A stretch of DNA of 64,000 bases from Oryzomicrobium sp. (GCF_021287045.1 NZ_JAJTBG010000005.1:233795-297794); one strand, 5' to 3'. Shown: positions 24,140-33,828, numbered from the stretch's first letter. Made by a program: numbers and translations. Notes: a model not told the origin generated them from the letters alone.

Positions 24140-26710
24140 TCAGGCGTTGGCGATGCGCTGCTTGATGTGGGCCAGGGCCTCTTCCACCTGGTCGATCAGG
24201 ATCAGGCACAGGTCCCCGTCCTGCAAGCGCTCCAGGGCGGTGTCGATGGCCAGGAACTCGCCGCGAATCTCGTCCACCGTCACGGTGCGCTTGGCGTTGG
24301 CCAGGCCCTGGCGCAGCAGGCCCAGCACCTCGCCGTCGGCGCGGCCGCGCTGGCAGGCATCCTGGTAGAGGAGCACCTCGTCGAAGGCGTCGCCGAGGAT
24401 TTCGGTCTGGCGGCGGATGTCCTCGTCGCGGCGGTCGCCGGCACCGCTGATCACCACCGAGCGGCGCTTGGCCGGCAGGGCGTCCACGGCGTTCACCAGG
24501 GCCTGGATGGCGTCCGGGTTGTGGCCGTAGTCGGCGATCAGGGTGGCGCCCTTGTAGTCGAACAAGTTGAAACGCCCCGGGGCGGTGCTGTCGTCGCTGA
24601 CGAAGGTCGCCAGGCCGCGGCGGATCACGTCCCAGTCCAGGCCCAGGGCCCAGGCGGCACCCACGGCGGCCATCACGTTCTCGACCTGGAAGAGGATCGC
24701 CCCGTTGCGGGTCAGCGGCACCCCGGCCAGGGCCAGGCGCACTTCGTTGGCGCCCTGGGCGGCGACGATGGAGTCCCCGTCCCGGTACAGCACCCGGTTG
24801 CCCTGGGCGCGGTGGGTGGCCATCACCGGATGGCTGCGGTCCAGGGCGAAGAAGGTCACCGTGCCCGGGCAGGAATCGGCCATGACGACCACGTGGGGAT
24901 CGGCGGCGTTGAGCACGGCCACCCCGCTGGGCGCCACGTTCTGCACGATGACGCGCTTGACCACCGCCAGGTCTTCCACGGTGTTGATGTAGGACAGGCC
25001 CAGGTGGTCGCCGATGCCGATGTTGGTCACCACCGCCACGTTGCAGCGGTCGAAGGCCAGGCCCTCGCGCAGCACGCCGCCCCGGGCGGTTTCGAGCACG
25101 GCGGCATCCACGTCCGGATGGAGCAGCACGTTGCGCGCGCTCTTCGGGCCGGAGCAGTCGCCGGTGTCGATGCGCCGGCCGGCGATGTACACGCCGTCGG
25201 TGCCGGTCATGCCGACGCGCAGGCCGGAGACGGTCTGCAAGTGGGCGATCAGGCGCACCGTGGTGGTCTTGCCGTTGGTGCCGGCCACCGCCACCACCGG
25301 GATGCGGCCGTCGTCGCCGTCCTTGTACATGTTGGCGACGATGGCCTCGCCCACGGCGCGGCCCTTGCCGTAGGAGGGTTGCAGGTGCATGCGCAGGCCG
25401 GGGGCGGCATTCACCTCGACGATGCCGCCGCCCTGCTCTTCCAGGGGCTTGTGCACGGTCTCGCAGACCACGTCCACGCCGGCGATGTCCAGGCCCACCA
25501 TCTTGGCCGCGGCCACGGCCCGGGCGGCCAGCTCGGGGTGCACGTCGTCGGTGACGTCGGTGGCGGTGCCGCCGGTGGACAGGTTGGCGTTGTTGCGCAG
25601 GATCGCCCGGGCGCCCTTGGGCGGCACGGACTCGGCGGTGTAGCCCTGCTCGGCCAGGCGGGCCAGGGCGATGTCGTCGAAGCGGATTTTGGTCAGGGAG
25701 GTGGCGTGGCCCTCGCCGCGGCGCGGGTCGCTGTTCACCAGGTCCACCAGTTCGCGCACGGTGTGCACGCCGTCGCCGATGACGTGGGGCGGCTCGCGCC
25801 GGGCGGCGGCGACCATCTTGTCGCCCACCACCAGCACCCGGTAGTCCTGGCCGGGCAGGAAGCGCTCGACCATGATGTCGTCGCGGAACTCCACGGCGGC
25901 GGCATAGGCGGCCAGCACCTGTTCCCGGGTCTGGATGTTCACGGTGATGCCCTTGCCCTGGTTGCCGTCCTGGGGCTTGACCACCACCGGCCCGCCGATC
26001 TCCTGGGCAGCGGCCCAGGCGTCCTCAGCGTCCTTCACCGGCCGGCCGGTGGGCACCGGCACCCCGGCGGCGTGGAGCAGCTTCTTGGTCAGCTCCTTGT
26101 CCTGGGCGATTGATTCGGCGATGGCGCTGGACAGGTCGGTCTCGGCGGCCTGGATGCGGCGCTGCTTGCTGCCCCAGCCGAACTGGACCAGGCTGCCCGA
26201 AGTCAGGCGGCGGAAGGGGATGCCCCGGGCCACGGCGGCGGCGACGATGGAGCCGGTGGAGGGGCCGAGGCGCTCGTCCTCGTCCAGTTCACGCAACTGG
26301 GCCAGGGCGCCGGCCAGGTCGAAGGGGGCGTCGTCCAGGGCGGCGCGGCACAGGGCCTCGGCCAGGTCGAAGGCCAGGCGGCCCACCGCCTCTTCGGTGT
26401 ATTCGACCACCACCTGGTACACCCCGGGTTCCACCGTGGCGCCGGTACGACTGAAAGTCACCGGGCAGCCAGCCTCGGCCTGGAGCCCCAGGGCCGCGGC
26501 TTCCAGGGCGTGGGCCAGGGAAATCTGCTCGGCCTGACTGATGGATTGCAGCGATCCGATCTCGGGGAAGCGGGCGCGCAGACGGGCCTCGAACTCGCCC
26601 AGGCTGGCCAGGGAGCGCTCCGGCTCGTCGCAGGTGACGATGGCCTCGATGGCCGTGTGCCGGCTCCACAGGTTGGGGCCGCGCAGGGCGCGGATTCGCG
26701 TAACTTCCAT
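24140..26710 (-). CDS. cphA: Cyanophycin synthetase CphA
   Basis: ATP-dependent polymerase of 856 residues that makes cyanophycin (multi-L-arginyl-poly-L-aspartate), a nitrogen and carbon reserve deposited in the cytoplasm. Three domains are visible: an N-terminal primer-binding part (1-160), an ATP-grasp domain (about 215-470; VPVPTGRPVKD, VVKPQDGNQGKGI, VNAAPGLRMHL), and a Mur-ligase-like domain with P-loop AGTNGKTTTVRL (around 480) that adds arginine. The Mur C-terminal domain (ADYGHNPDAIQALV, ISGAGDRRDEDI) is complete. It follows the shorter paralogue cphA' by 119 bases on the same strand. The ATG at 26710 gives the expected MEVTRIRAL start. No cyanophycinase gene is in the window. Confidence 0.95.
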   Translation of the reverse strand: MEVTRIRALRGPNLWSRHTAIEAIVTCDEPERSLASLGEFEARLRARFPEIGSLQSISQAEQISLAHALEAAALGLQAEAGCPVTFSRTGATVEPGVYQVVVEYTEEAVGRLAFDLAEALCRAALDDAPFDLAGALAQLRELDEDERLGPSTGSIVAAAVARGIPFRRLTSGSLVQFGWGSKQRRIQAAETDLSSAIAESIAQDKELTKKLLHAAGVPVPTGRPVKDAEDAWAAAQEIGGPVVVKPQDGNQGKGITVNIQTREQVLAAYAAAVEFRDDIMVERFLPGQDYRVLVVGDKMVAAARREPPHVIGDGVHTVRELVDLVNSDPRRGEGHATSLTKIRFDDIALARLAEQGYTAESVPPKGARAILRNNANLSTGGTATDVTDDVHPELAARAVAAAKMVGLDIAGVDVVCETVHKPLEEQGGGIVEVNAAPGLRMHLQPSYGKGRAVGEAIVANMYKDGDDGRIPVVAVAGTNGKTTTVRLIAHLQTVSGLRVGMTGTDGVYIAGRRIDTGDCSGPKSARNVLLHPDVDAAVLETARGGVLREGLAFDRCNVAVVTNIGIGDHLGLSYINTVEDLAVVKRVIVQNVAPSGVAVLNAADPHVVVMADSCPGTVTFFALDRSHPVMATHRAQGNRVLYRDGDSIVAAQGANEVRLALAGVPLTRNGAILFQVENVMAAVGAAWALGLDWDVIRRGLATFVSDDSTAPGRFNLFDYKGATLIADYGHNPDAIQALVNAVDALPAKRRSVVISGAGDRRDEDIRRQTEILGDAFDEVLLYQDACQRGRADGEVLGLLRQGLANAKRTVTVDEIRGEFLAIDTALERLQDGDLCLILIDQVEEALAHIKQRIANA

Positions 26711-26829
26711 GAAGACGATTTCCTGTTGGTCCCGGCCGCCGCGCCTCGCGTCATCGGGCGGCGGCCGCTATGAAGAATGAGGTCGGCCTCGTTCGGATGG
26801 GGACGGGTGTCGGGTCCGCGACGGATCGC

Positions 26830-29016
26830 TCAGGCGCGCTTGCCCGGCTCGCCGGGCAGCACGTCGAAGGTCTCGACCCCGGCCCGGATCAGCTCGGGGG
26901 CGATGCCCAGGGCCCAGGCGGCGCCGACTGCGGCGAGCAGGTTCTCGACCTGCAGGTCGTCCACGCTGCCGCCCGCGGCCACCAGGGGCACGGCGGTGAC
27001 GGCGGTGAGCGGCGTCTCGTCGCTTCCCTTGGCCAGAACCACCTGGCCATCGCCCACGAACACGGCGCGGCCGCCGGCGGCGCGATGCTCGGCCAGGGCC
27101 GGCAGGTCGGCGGACAGGCCGAAGAAAATCACCTCGCCGTCGCACAGGGGCGCCATTTCCACCACCTGGGGGTCCCGTGCGTTGAGCACCGCCACGCCAG
27201 AGGGCAGCACCACGTCCACCTGGGTGCGCAGGGCCTTGTACACCTGGTCCGGCTCGAACACGTCCAGATCGGCCAGGCCCTCGGCGCCGTTGAGGTTGGT
27301 GACCACACCCACCTGGCAGCGGTCGTAGGCCAGGCCCTCGCTGAAGATGGCGCGGGGGCTGTTCTCGAACACGGCGGCCTGCACCGAGCGGTTGAGCAGC
27401 ACGCGGCGGGCGGCGGCCCAGTTGGCGCTGTCGGCCTTTTCCACCTGGCGGCGGTCGAGGAATAGGCCGTCGCTGCACGCCAGGCCGGTGTGCTTGCCGC
27501 TCAGGCTGAGGAGACGGGACACCACCCGGGCGACCACGGTCTTGCCGTGGGTGCCGGTGACGCCGACGATGGGGATGCGGCCGTCCTCGCCCTCGGGGAA
27601 GAGGTGGTCGACGATGGCCCGGCCCACCGGGCGGGGCTTGCCCTCGGCAGGCTTGAGGTGCATCAGCAGGCCGGGGCCGGCGTTGACCTCGACGATGGCG
27701 CCGCCCTGTTCTTCGAGGGGACGGGAAATGTCCTCGGCCACCAGGTCGACCCCGGCGATGTCCAGGCCCACCACCCGGGCGGCCAGGGAGACGGCGGCGG
27801 CCACGTCCGGATGGACCTCGTCGGTGACGTCGATGGCCACGTTGCCGCTGCGCTGGACCAGCACGGTGCGGCCCTCGGCGGGCACCGCGTCGCCGGAAAG
27901 GCCCTGGCGCGACAGTTCCAGACGGGCGGCGGAATCGAGGCGGATGAAATTGAGCGGGTGGTCCTCGCTGCGGCCGCGGCGCGGGTCGGAGTTGATCTGG
28001 CTCTCGATCAGTTCGCTCACCGTGGAGCGGCCGTCGCCGACCACGCAGGCCATGTCGCCCCGGGCGGCGGCGACCATCTTGCCGCCCACCACCAGCAGGC
28101 GGTGCTCGTTGCCGGGAATGAAGCGCTCGACGATGACGCCGCTGCCTTCATCGACGGCCACCGCATAGGCGGCCTCGACCTCCTCGCGGGTGGTCAGGTT
28201 GGTGAACACGCCCCGGCCGTGGTTGCCGTCGTAGGGCTTGACCACCACCGGCAGGCCGATATCCTCGGCGGCGTCCCAGGCGTCCTCCACGTCGTCCACC
28301 AGGCGGCCCTCGGGCACCGGCACGCCGCAGGACGACAGCAGGGTCTTGGTCAGGTCCTTGTCCCGGGAGATGCCTTCGGCGATGGCACTGGTGCGGTCGG
28401 TCTCGGCAGTCCAGATGCGCCGTTGGGCGGCGCCGTAGCCGAGTTGTACCAGGTTGGCCTCGGACAGGCGGGTGTAGGGGATGTCCCGGTCGTCGGCGCC
28501 ATCCACGATGCAGGCGGTGCTCGGCCCCAGGCACAGGGAATCGGTCAGGTCGCGTAGGTGCTCGACCGCCGCGGCGACGTCGAAGGGCCGGTCCTCGATG
28601 GCGGCCATCACCAGGTCCCGGGCGGCGTGCAGGGCGGCGCGGGTGACCTCTTCATGCCAGGCGCGGACGATCACCTTGTAGACGCCGCGGGTGGACATTT
28701 CCCGGGCCTTGCCGAAGCCGCCGGGCAGGCCGGCCAGGTTCTGCAATTCGAGGGTGACGTGTTCGAGGATGTGGGCCGGCCAGGTGCCTTCCTGGACCCG
28801 GCGCAGGAAGCCGCCGCGCTCGCCGTAGCTGCACCGGTGCTCGATCAGGGAGGGAAGCCAGCTGGAAAGACGCTCGTAGAAGCCGGGGATGGTGTTGGAG
28901 GGACATTCCTCCAGTTCGCCGATATCGACCCAGGCTTCGAGAACCGGCCGGTAGGTCCAGATATTCGGTCCGCGCAGGGAAACGATGCGCAGGAACTCAA
29001 TGTCTTTCTTTTTCAT
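26830..29016 (-). CDS. cphA': Second cyanophycin synthetase CphA' lacking Mur C-terminal domain
   Basis: CphA paralogue of 728 residues. It shares the N-terminal domain (FLRIVSLRGPNIWTYRPVLEAWVDIG), the ATP-grasp domain (VVKPYDGNHGRGV, VNAGPGLLMHL) and a Mur-type P-loop GTHGKTVVARVV. The sequence ends at ETFDVLPGEPGKRA, exactly where CphA enters its Mur-ligase C-terminal domain. About 130 residues are therefore absent, with a clean stop and no frameshift. Tandem cphA and cphA' are known in several betaproteobacteria, where CphA' may act as an accessory or alternative polymerase. The ATG at 29016 is chosen because the longer frame adds a non-homologous leader. It is probably the first gene of a two-gene operon with cphA. 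Confidence 0.92.
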   Translation of the reverse strand: MKKKDIEFLRIVSLRGPNIWTYRPVLEAWVDIGELEECPSNTIPGFYERLSSWLPSLIEHRCSYGERGGFLRRVQEGTWPAHILEHVTLELQNLAGLPGGFGKAREMSTRGVYKVIVRAWHEEVTRAALHAARDLVMAAIEDRPFDVAAAVEHLRDLTDSLCLGPSTACIVDGADDRDIPYTRLSEANLVQLGYGAAQRRIWTAETDRTSAIAEGISRDKDLTKTLLSSCGVPVPEGRLVDDVEDAWDAAEDIGLPVVVKPYDGNHGRGVFTNLTTREEVEAAYAVAVDEGSGVIVERFIPGNEHRLLVVGGKMVAAARGDMACVVGDGRSTVSELIESQINSDPRRGRSEDHPLNFIRLDSAARLELSRQGLSGDAVPAEGRTVLVQRSGNVAIDVTDEVHPDVAAAVSLAARVVGLDIAGVDLVAEDISRPLEEQGGAIVEVNAGPGLLMHLKPAEGKPRPVGRAIVDHLFPEGEDGRIPIVGVTGTHGKTVVARVVSRLLSLSGKHTGLACSDGLFLDRRQVEKADSANWAAARRVLLNRSVQAAVFENSPRAIFSEGLAYDRCQVGVVTNLNGAEGLADLDVFEPDQVYKALRTQVDVVLPSGVAVLNARDPQVVEMAPLCDGEVIFFGLSADLPALAEHRAAGGRAVFVGDGQVVLAKGSDETPLTAVTAVPLVAAGGSVDDLQVENLLAAVGAAWALGIAPELIRAGVETFDVLPGEPGKRA

Positions 29017-29473
29017 AAATCCAAGGGTGTGGCCGGACGTACTGGCTGGGTGCGCGGCAAAACTAAAAGGGGAAGTTCGCCAACCCATTAACGTGGCAGG
29101 CCCGGATTGGGTTTACTGCACCGGTCCGCCACCGTGTAACGTGCTGTAACGGGGATCATACAACTCCGCCGCCCCCTTCGTCGCGCCCCGCGCGCGGCGG
29201 CGGCGATTTTTCCGCCAACAACGGTGAAAAACCGCCGCCGGTGCTTCGGTATACTGTGCCCCTGGCCCGGCCCCGCCGGTGTTTCCGCCCGCCCTCGCCG
29301 GCATGGCGCGAACGCCCCGCCGCCCGGCCGTTTCCCCGGCGTTATCACCCTCTCGCGCTCCCGTCCGAGGGAGGGCAATGCTCCGGATTCACGTCGCCAC
29401 ACCGGGCCGTCCCCGCCGGAACGGCGGCGTCACTTTCCTGGCTTTCCGCCCCGGCGCGGAAAGGTATTTCCCG
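29017..29473. other. Divergent regulatory gap of the cyanophycin block
   Basis: 457 bases between cphA' (minus) and the ABC transporter (plus). GTGTAACGTGCTGTAACG (29133-29150) holds a TGTAACG direct repeat that could be an operator. GGTATACTGTG (about 29248) offers a -10 for the plus gene. The long open frames through this gap have no ribosome sites or homology and are not called. Confidence 0.35.
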
Positions 29474-31789
29474 ATGAGCACCGTTTCTTCCGCTGCGACC
29501 AGCCTCCCCGCCCTTTCCGCCGCCCCCGCCGCCCTGCCCGGGCACTGGGCCGGCGACGCCGCGCCCCCCGTCGCCGCCGGCGAGACCCTGGCAGCCTGGG
29601 TCGAAACCGACCTGGATGCGCGCCTGCGCTTCGCCCCCGGCCTGGTGGCGCTGACCGACCGGCGCCTGCTCGCCCGCGCCCCCGGCGACACGACCTGGCA
29701 GTCCTGGAACCTGGGTGCTGGCCTCGCCGTGCAGCATTCCGACCACGCCGGCGTGGGCACCCTGGAACTGATCGACACCAGCGGCGGCGCCCCACGGCAC
29801 CTGGCCGCCTGGCGCTACACCCTGGGCCACAACCCGGCGGCCCTGCGCCTGATCGACCGCTTCGAGAGCCTGCGCGACAGCCTGGTGAGCGGCACGCCGG
29901 AAGCGGTGCCCGACGCCGGGATCTGCCCCCAGTGCAAGGCGCCCCTGCCCGCCGGCCAGGACGAGTGCCCGATCTGCACCCGGGAGACCGCCACCCCGCC
30001 GTCCACCTGGACCCTGTTCCGCCTGTGGCGCTTCGCCAAGCCCTACAACGGCCGGCTCCTGGCCGGCTTCCTGCTCACCCTGGCGTCCACCGCCGCCACC
30101 CTGGTGCCGCCCTACCTGACCATGCCGCTGATGGACAAGGTGCTGATCCCCTACCAGAACGGCACCCCCATCGACGTGGGCCTGGTCACCCTGTACCTGG
30201 GCGGCCTGCTCGGCGCCGCACTGGTGGCCTGGGGCCTGGGCTGGGCCAAGACTTACATCCTGGCCCTGGTGTCGGAGCGCATCGGCGCCGACCTGCGCAC
30301 CACCACCTACGAGCACCTGCTCAAGCTGTCCCAGGAATACTTCGGCGGCAAGCGCACCGGCGACCTGATGGCGCGCATCGGTTCCGAAACCGACCGCATC
30401 TGCGTGTTCCTGTCGCTGCACCTGCTCGACTTCGCCACCGACGTGCTGATGATCGTCATGACCGCGGCGATCCTGGTGTCGATCAACCCCTGGCTGGCCC
30501 TGGTGACCCTGCTGCCCCTGCCCTTCATCGCCTGGATGATCCACGTGGTGCGCGACAAGCTGCGCCACGGCTTCGAGAAGGTGGACCGCATCTGGTCCGA
30601 GGTGACCAACGTGCTCGCCGACACCATCCCGGGCATCCGCGTGGTCAAGGCCTTCGCCCAGGAAAAGCGCGAGGCGGCACGCTTCCGCGAGGCCAACCTG
30701 CACAACCTGGCGGTCAACGACCGGGTGAACAAGGTGTGGTCCCTGTTCACCCCCACCGTCACCCTGCTCACCGAGGTGGGCCTGCTGGTGGTGTGGGCCT
30801 TCGGCGTGTGGCAGATCTCCCGCGACCAGATCACCGTCGGCGTGCTCACCGCCTTCCTCGCCTACATCGGCCGCTTCTACACCCGGCTCGACTCCATGAG
30901 CCGCATCGTCTCGGTGACCCAGAAGGCCGCCGCCGGCGCCAAGCGCATCTTCGACATCCTCGACCACGTCTCCAGCGTGCCCGAGCCGGCCCATCCAGTG
31001 CTCCTGCCCGAGGTGAAGGGCCGCATCGACATCCGCGACATCGGCTTCCGCTACGGCAACCGGGCGGTGATCCGGGGCATGAACCTGTCCATCGCCCCGG
31101 GCGAGATGATCGGCCTGGTGGGCCACAGCGGCTCGGGCAAGAGCACCATGGTCAACCTCATCTGCCGCTTCTACGACGTGGCCGAGGGGGCGATCCTGAT
31201 CGACGGGGTGGACATCCGCTCGGTGCCCATCGCCGACTACCGGCGCAACATCGGCCTGGTGTTGCAGGAACCCTTCCTGTTCTTCGGCACCATCGCCGAG
31301 AACATCGCCTACGGCAAACCCGACGCCACCCGCGACGAGATCATCGCCGCCGCCCGGGCCGCCCACGCCCACGACTTCATCCTGCGTCTGCCCCACGGCT
31401 ACGACTCCCTGGTGGGCGAGCGCGGCCAGGCCCTGTCCGGCGGCGAGCGCCAGCGCATCTCCATCGCCCGGGCCCTGCTGATCAACCCGCGCCTCTTGAT
31501 CCTGGACGAAGCCACCTCGTCGGTGGATACCACCACCGAGAAGGAAATCCAGAAGGCCCTGGACAATCTGGTGCAGGGCCGCACCACCATCGCCATCGCC
31601 CACCGCCTGTCCACCCTGCGCAAGGCCGACCGGCTGGTGGTGATGGACCGGGGCCAGATCGTCGAAGTGGGCAACCACGACGAGCTGATGGCCCTGGAAG
31701 GCCACTACTACCGCCTCTACCAGGCCCAGGCGCGCAACGCCGACAGCGAGGAATCTTCCTCCCCCTCCGCCGCCGGCGAAAACGACTGA
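29474..31789 (+). CDS. Cyanophycin-associated exporter-type ABC transporter with zinc ribbon
   Basis: ABC half-transporter of 771 residues fusing membrane and ATPase domains. An unusual N-terminal region (1-175) of PH-like character ends in a zinc ribbon C151-x2-C154-x10-C165-x2-C168. Six transmembrane segments follow (about 195-470). The ATPase has Walker A GHSGSGKST (about 550), LSGGERQ and LLILDEATSSVD. The start at 29474 has AAGG upstream; longer frames lack homology. It is divergent from cphA' and followed by a DUF1854 gene. Both are recognised as cyanophycin-associated in related genomes. What is moved is unknown; peptides, arginine or polymer-related material are possible. Confidence 0.88.
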   Translation: MSTVSSAATSLPALSAAPAALPGHWAGDAAPPVAAGETLAAWVETDLDARLRFAPGLVALTDRRLLARAPGDTTWQSWNLGAGLAVQHSDHAGVGTLELIDTSGGAPRHLAAWRYTLGHNPAALRLIDRFESLRDSLVSGTPEAVPDAGICPQCKAPLPAGQDECPICTRETATPPSTWTLFRLWRFAKPYNGRLLAGFLLTLASTAATLVPPYLTMPLMDKVLIPYQNGTPIDVGLVTLYLGGLLGAALVAWGLGWAKTYILALVSERIGADLRTTTYEHLLKLSQEYFGGKRTGDLMARIGSETDRICVFLSLHLLDFATDVLMIVMTAAILVSINPWLALVTLLPLPFIAWMIHVVRDKLRHGFEKVDRIWSEVTNVLADTIPGIRVVKAFAQEKREAARFREANLHNLAVNDRVNKVWSLFTPTVTLLTEVGLLVVWAFGVWQISRDQITVGVLTAFLAYIGRFYTRLDSMSRIVSVTQKAAAGAKRIFDILDHVSSVPEPAHPVLLPEVKGRIDIRDIGFRYGNRAVIRGMNLSIAPGEMIGLVGHSGSGKSTMVNLICRFYDVAEGAILIDGVDIRSVPIADYRRNIGLVLQEPFLFFGTIAENIAYGKPDATRDEIIAAARAAHAHDFILRLPHGYDSLVGERGQALSGGERQRISIARALLINPRLLILDEATSSVDTTTEKEIQKALDNLVQGRTTIAIAHRLSTLRKADRLVVMDRGQIVEVGNHDELMALEGHYYRLYQAQARNADSEESSSPSAAGEND

Positions 31790-31813
31790 CCGCGCCCCGC
31801 GAAAGACCCCGCG

Positions 31814-32299
31814 ATGACCGCCACCCCCGCCCCCCTGCCCGCCTTCACCCTGCGCCGCGCCGCCAACGGCCGGCTGGAACTGACCGACGCCGCCGGCGAA
31901 ACCCACTCCGGCGTGGTGCCGGTGCGCGCCTTCCCCATCTCCGCCCCCGACGGCGGCCTGTCCCTGGTTTCCGCCGACGGCCACGAGCTGGTCTGGATCG
32001 ACCGCCTCGACGCCCTCCCCGAGCCGGCCCGCAGCCTGGTCGCCGAGGAACTTGCCGGCCGCGAGTTCATGCCCCTGATCCAGCGCATCCGCGCCGTCTC
32101 CAGCTTCGTCACGCCGAGCACCTGGGAGGTGGATACGGACCGGGGCGCCACCGCCTTCGTCCTCAAGGGCGAGGAAGACATCCGCCGCCTCGCCCAGGGG
32201 CGGCTGCTGATCGCCGACAGCCACGGCATCCACTACCTGATCCGCGACCTGGCGGCCCTGGACAAGGGCAGCCGCAAGATTCTCGACCGCTTCCTCTGA
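31814..32299 (+). CDS. DUF1854 family protein, cyanophycin-associated
   Basis: A 161-residue cytosolic protein matching DUF1854. The pattern is an N-terminal GVVPVRAFPISAPDGGLSLV segment, WIDRLDALP, and EFMPLIQRIRAVSSF, followed by TWEVDTDRG. The family has no assigned reaction but accompanies cyanophycin synthetases and the preceding ABC transporter. It lies 24 bases behind that gene, so the two are probably co-expressed and may work together. Confidence 0.85.
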   Translation: MTATPAPLPAFTLRRAANGRLELTDAAGETHSGVVPVRAFPISAPDGGLSLVSADGHELVWIDRLDALPEPARSLVAEELAGREFMPLIQRIRAVSSFVTPSTWEVDTDRGATAFVLKGEEDIRRLAQGRLLIADSHGIHYLIRDLAALDKGSRKILDRFL

Positions 32300-32318
32300 T
32301 GCGGCGCGGCCCGGCCCC

Positions 32319-33020
32319 TCAGGCGCCGGAGCCTGAATTGGAATTGGAGTTGGCGTCGGGATCGGCGCCGGAACCTGGCTCCGGCTCCGGTCGCGCCGGC
32401 ATTGCCAGGGCGGCCACCACCCGATCGTCGTCCACCTGGTCGAATTCCCGGTAGTACTGGCCCACCGCCGCGAAATCGTCGGGCACGGACAGGCACACTG
32501 CCTCGTCGCACCAGGGGCGCACCAGGGCCAGGGCCTCCCGGGAGGCCACGGGCACGGCGCAGATCAGCCACCGCGGTCCCCGGGCGCGCACCGCGTGCAG
32601 GGCGGCCAGCATGGTGGCGCCGGTGGCGAGGCCGTCGTCCACCACGATCGCCACCCGGCCGGCCGGATCGATGGGCGGACGCACCGGGGTGTAGCGGGCG
32701 CGGCGGCGGCGCATCACCTCCCGTTGCGCGGCGCTCTCCCGGGCCACGTAGGCGTCGTCCGCCCCGGCCAGCCGGGCATGGTCGGCCAGCCAAGTCCAGC
32801 CCGACTCGTCCACCGCGCCGATGGCGAATTCGGGCATTCCCGGCGCCCCCAGCTTGCGCACCAGCACCACGTCCAACTCCCCGTCCAGGGCGGCGGCGAT
32901 GCGCCGCCCCATCGGTACCCCGCCCCGGGGAACGGCCAGCACCAGGGGATGCTGTCCCCGCCACGGTGCCAAGGCCCGGGCCAGCAGGTCGGCGGCGTCA
33001 TCCCGGTCGGCGAACCACAT
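32319..33020 (-). CDS. Phosphoribosyltransferase family protein
   Basis: Type I phosphoribosyltransferase-fold protein of 233 residues. The PRPP loop is VAIVVDDGLATGATMLAAL (around 140-158). The N-terminal PRGGVPMGRRIAAAL and VRKLGAPGMPEFAIGAV are typical of the family of free-standing PRTases annotated as ComF/Hpt-like or predicted phosphoribosyltransferases. The last about 20 residues are a low-complexity tail rich in Pro, Gly, Asn and Ser. The start at ATG 33020 (MWFADRDDAADLLA) is the conserved one. It lies 20 bases behind the PyrR-like gene. The base accepted is unknown. Confidence 0.82.
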   Translation of the reverse strand: MWFADRDDAADLLARALAPWRGQHPLVLAVPRGGVPMGRRIAAALDGELDVVLVRKLGAPGMPEFAIGAVDESGWTWLADHARLAGADDAYVARESAAQREVMRRRRARYTPVRPPIDPAGRVAIVVDDGLATGATMLAALHAVRARGPRWLICAVPVASREALALVRPWCDEAVCLSVPDDFAAVGQYYREFDQVDDDRVVAALAMPARPEPEPGSGADPDANSNSNSGSGA

Positions 33021-33040
33021 GGCGCATCCCCCCGTCCGGC

Positions 33041-33610
33041 TCAGGCGGCGGGCCGCCGCTCCAGTTGGAGCAGTTCGATGCGGAAATCCGCCTCGTAGGG
33101 CGGCACGTTGCACTCCACCACGTCCGGCGGCGCCACGTCGAGGCGCAGCCCGGCCACGTCGGTGCGCAGCGGCAGGCGCGCCACGCCCCGGTCCACCAGC
33201 ACGGCGACGCGAATCTCGGCAGGCCCCTTGGCGGCCAGGTAGCCTACCGCCCGAAGCAGGGAATGGCCGGTGTACAGCACGTCGTCCACCACCACCAGGG
33301 TGTAGCCGGCCAAGTCCAGTTCGGCCTGACCGGCCTGTTCGGTGAAGCGGGTGTCCGGGTGGAGCAGGGTCAGATCGTCGGCGTAGCGCTTGATCGCCAA
33401 GTCCAGGCGCAGCGGCGGCGCCACGCCCAAACCGACCAAGGCCGCCGCCAGACGGTCCGCCAGGGGCGCACCCCGGCGCAGGATGCCCACCATCCCCAGC
33501 CGGGGCCGACCGGCCACCAGGGGAGCGAGGCGGGCGGCCATGGCAGCCACCACCGCCTCCAGCTGGGCGGGGGAATAGAGGCAGGTTCGGGTTCCGGCGG
33601 GGCGCTCCAT
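33041..33610 (-). CDS. PyrR-like phosphoribosyltransferase
   Basis: PRTase-fold protein of 189 residues resembling PyrR bifunctional pyrimidine regulators/uracil PRTases. It has GMVGILRRGAPLADRLAAAL, the PRPP motif LVVVDDVLYTGHSLLRA (about 108-124) and the C-terminal VLVDRG followed by hydrophobic strands. PyrR in gram-negatives is usually an enzyme rather than an attenuator. It pairs with the downstream PRTase and lies near two NAD-salvage genes. Assignment as pyrR is possible but not certain because no pyr genes are adjacent. Confidence 0.82.
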   Translation of the reverse strand: MERPAGTRTCLYSPAQLEAVVAAMAARLAPLVAGRPRLGMVGILRRGAPLADRLAAALVGLGVAPPLRLDLAIKRYADDLTLLHPDTRFTEQAGQAELDLAGYTLVVVDDVLYTGHSLLRAVGYLAAKGPAEIRVAVLVDRGVARLPLRTDVAGLRLDVAPPDVVECNVPPYEADFRIELLQLERRPAA

Positions 33611-33828
33611 GGCGGCCTCCTCAGGTCCGGCGCGGCGGCGCGATACCCCGGCCGCCGGGCCTTCTCTTGATTACAGCACAGCCGTCGCCATCGTCCAGCA
33701 AAATGGCCTTTCCCTCGCCGAGCCGGCATATATAGTGAAGTGGGAGTCCATCCAGGCCGCCCCGCCCGGCTCCGGCCAGCGGCCGGAGCCCCATGGCGGA
33801 AGCGTCGCCGCCGCCGGGAGCCCCCGCC

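Noticed and set aside
29133-29150. TGTAACG repeat as part of the paa regulon
   Set aside because: Similarity to GTAAC in the paa promoters is short and lies in the cyanophycin block; chance is likely.
29279-29473. N-terminal extension of the ABC transporter frame
   Set aside because: Arg/Pro-rich leader without homology; the ATG at 29474 with AAGG upstream is a better start.
29224-32454. A 1076-codon plus frame over the ABC transporter
   Set aside because: Arg/Pro-rich shadow in another frame; the true frame shows complete ABC motifs.
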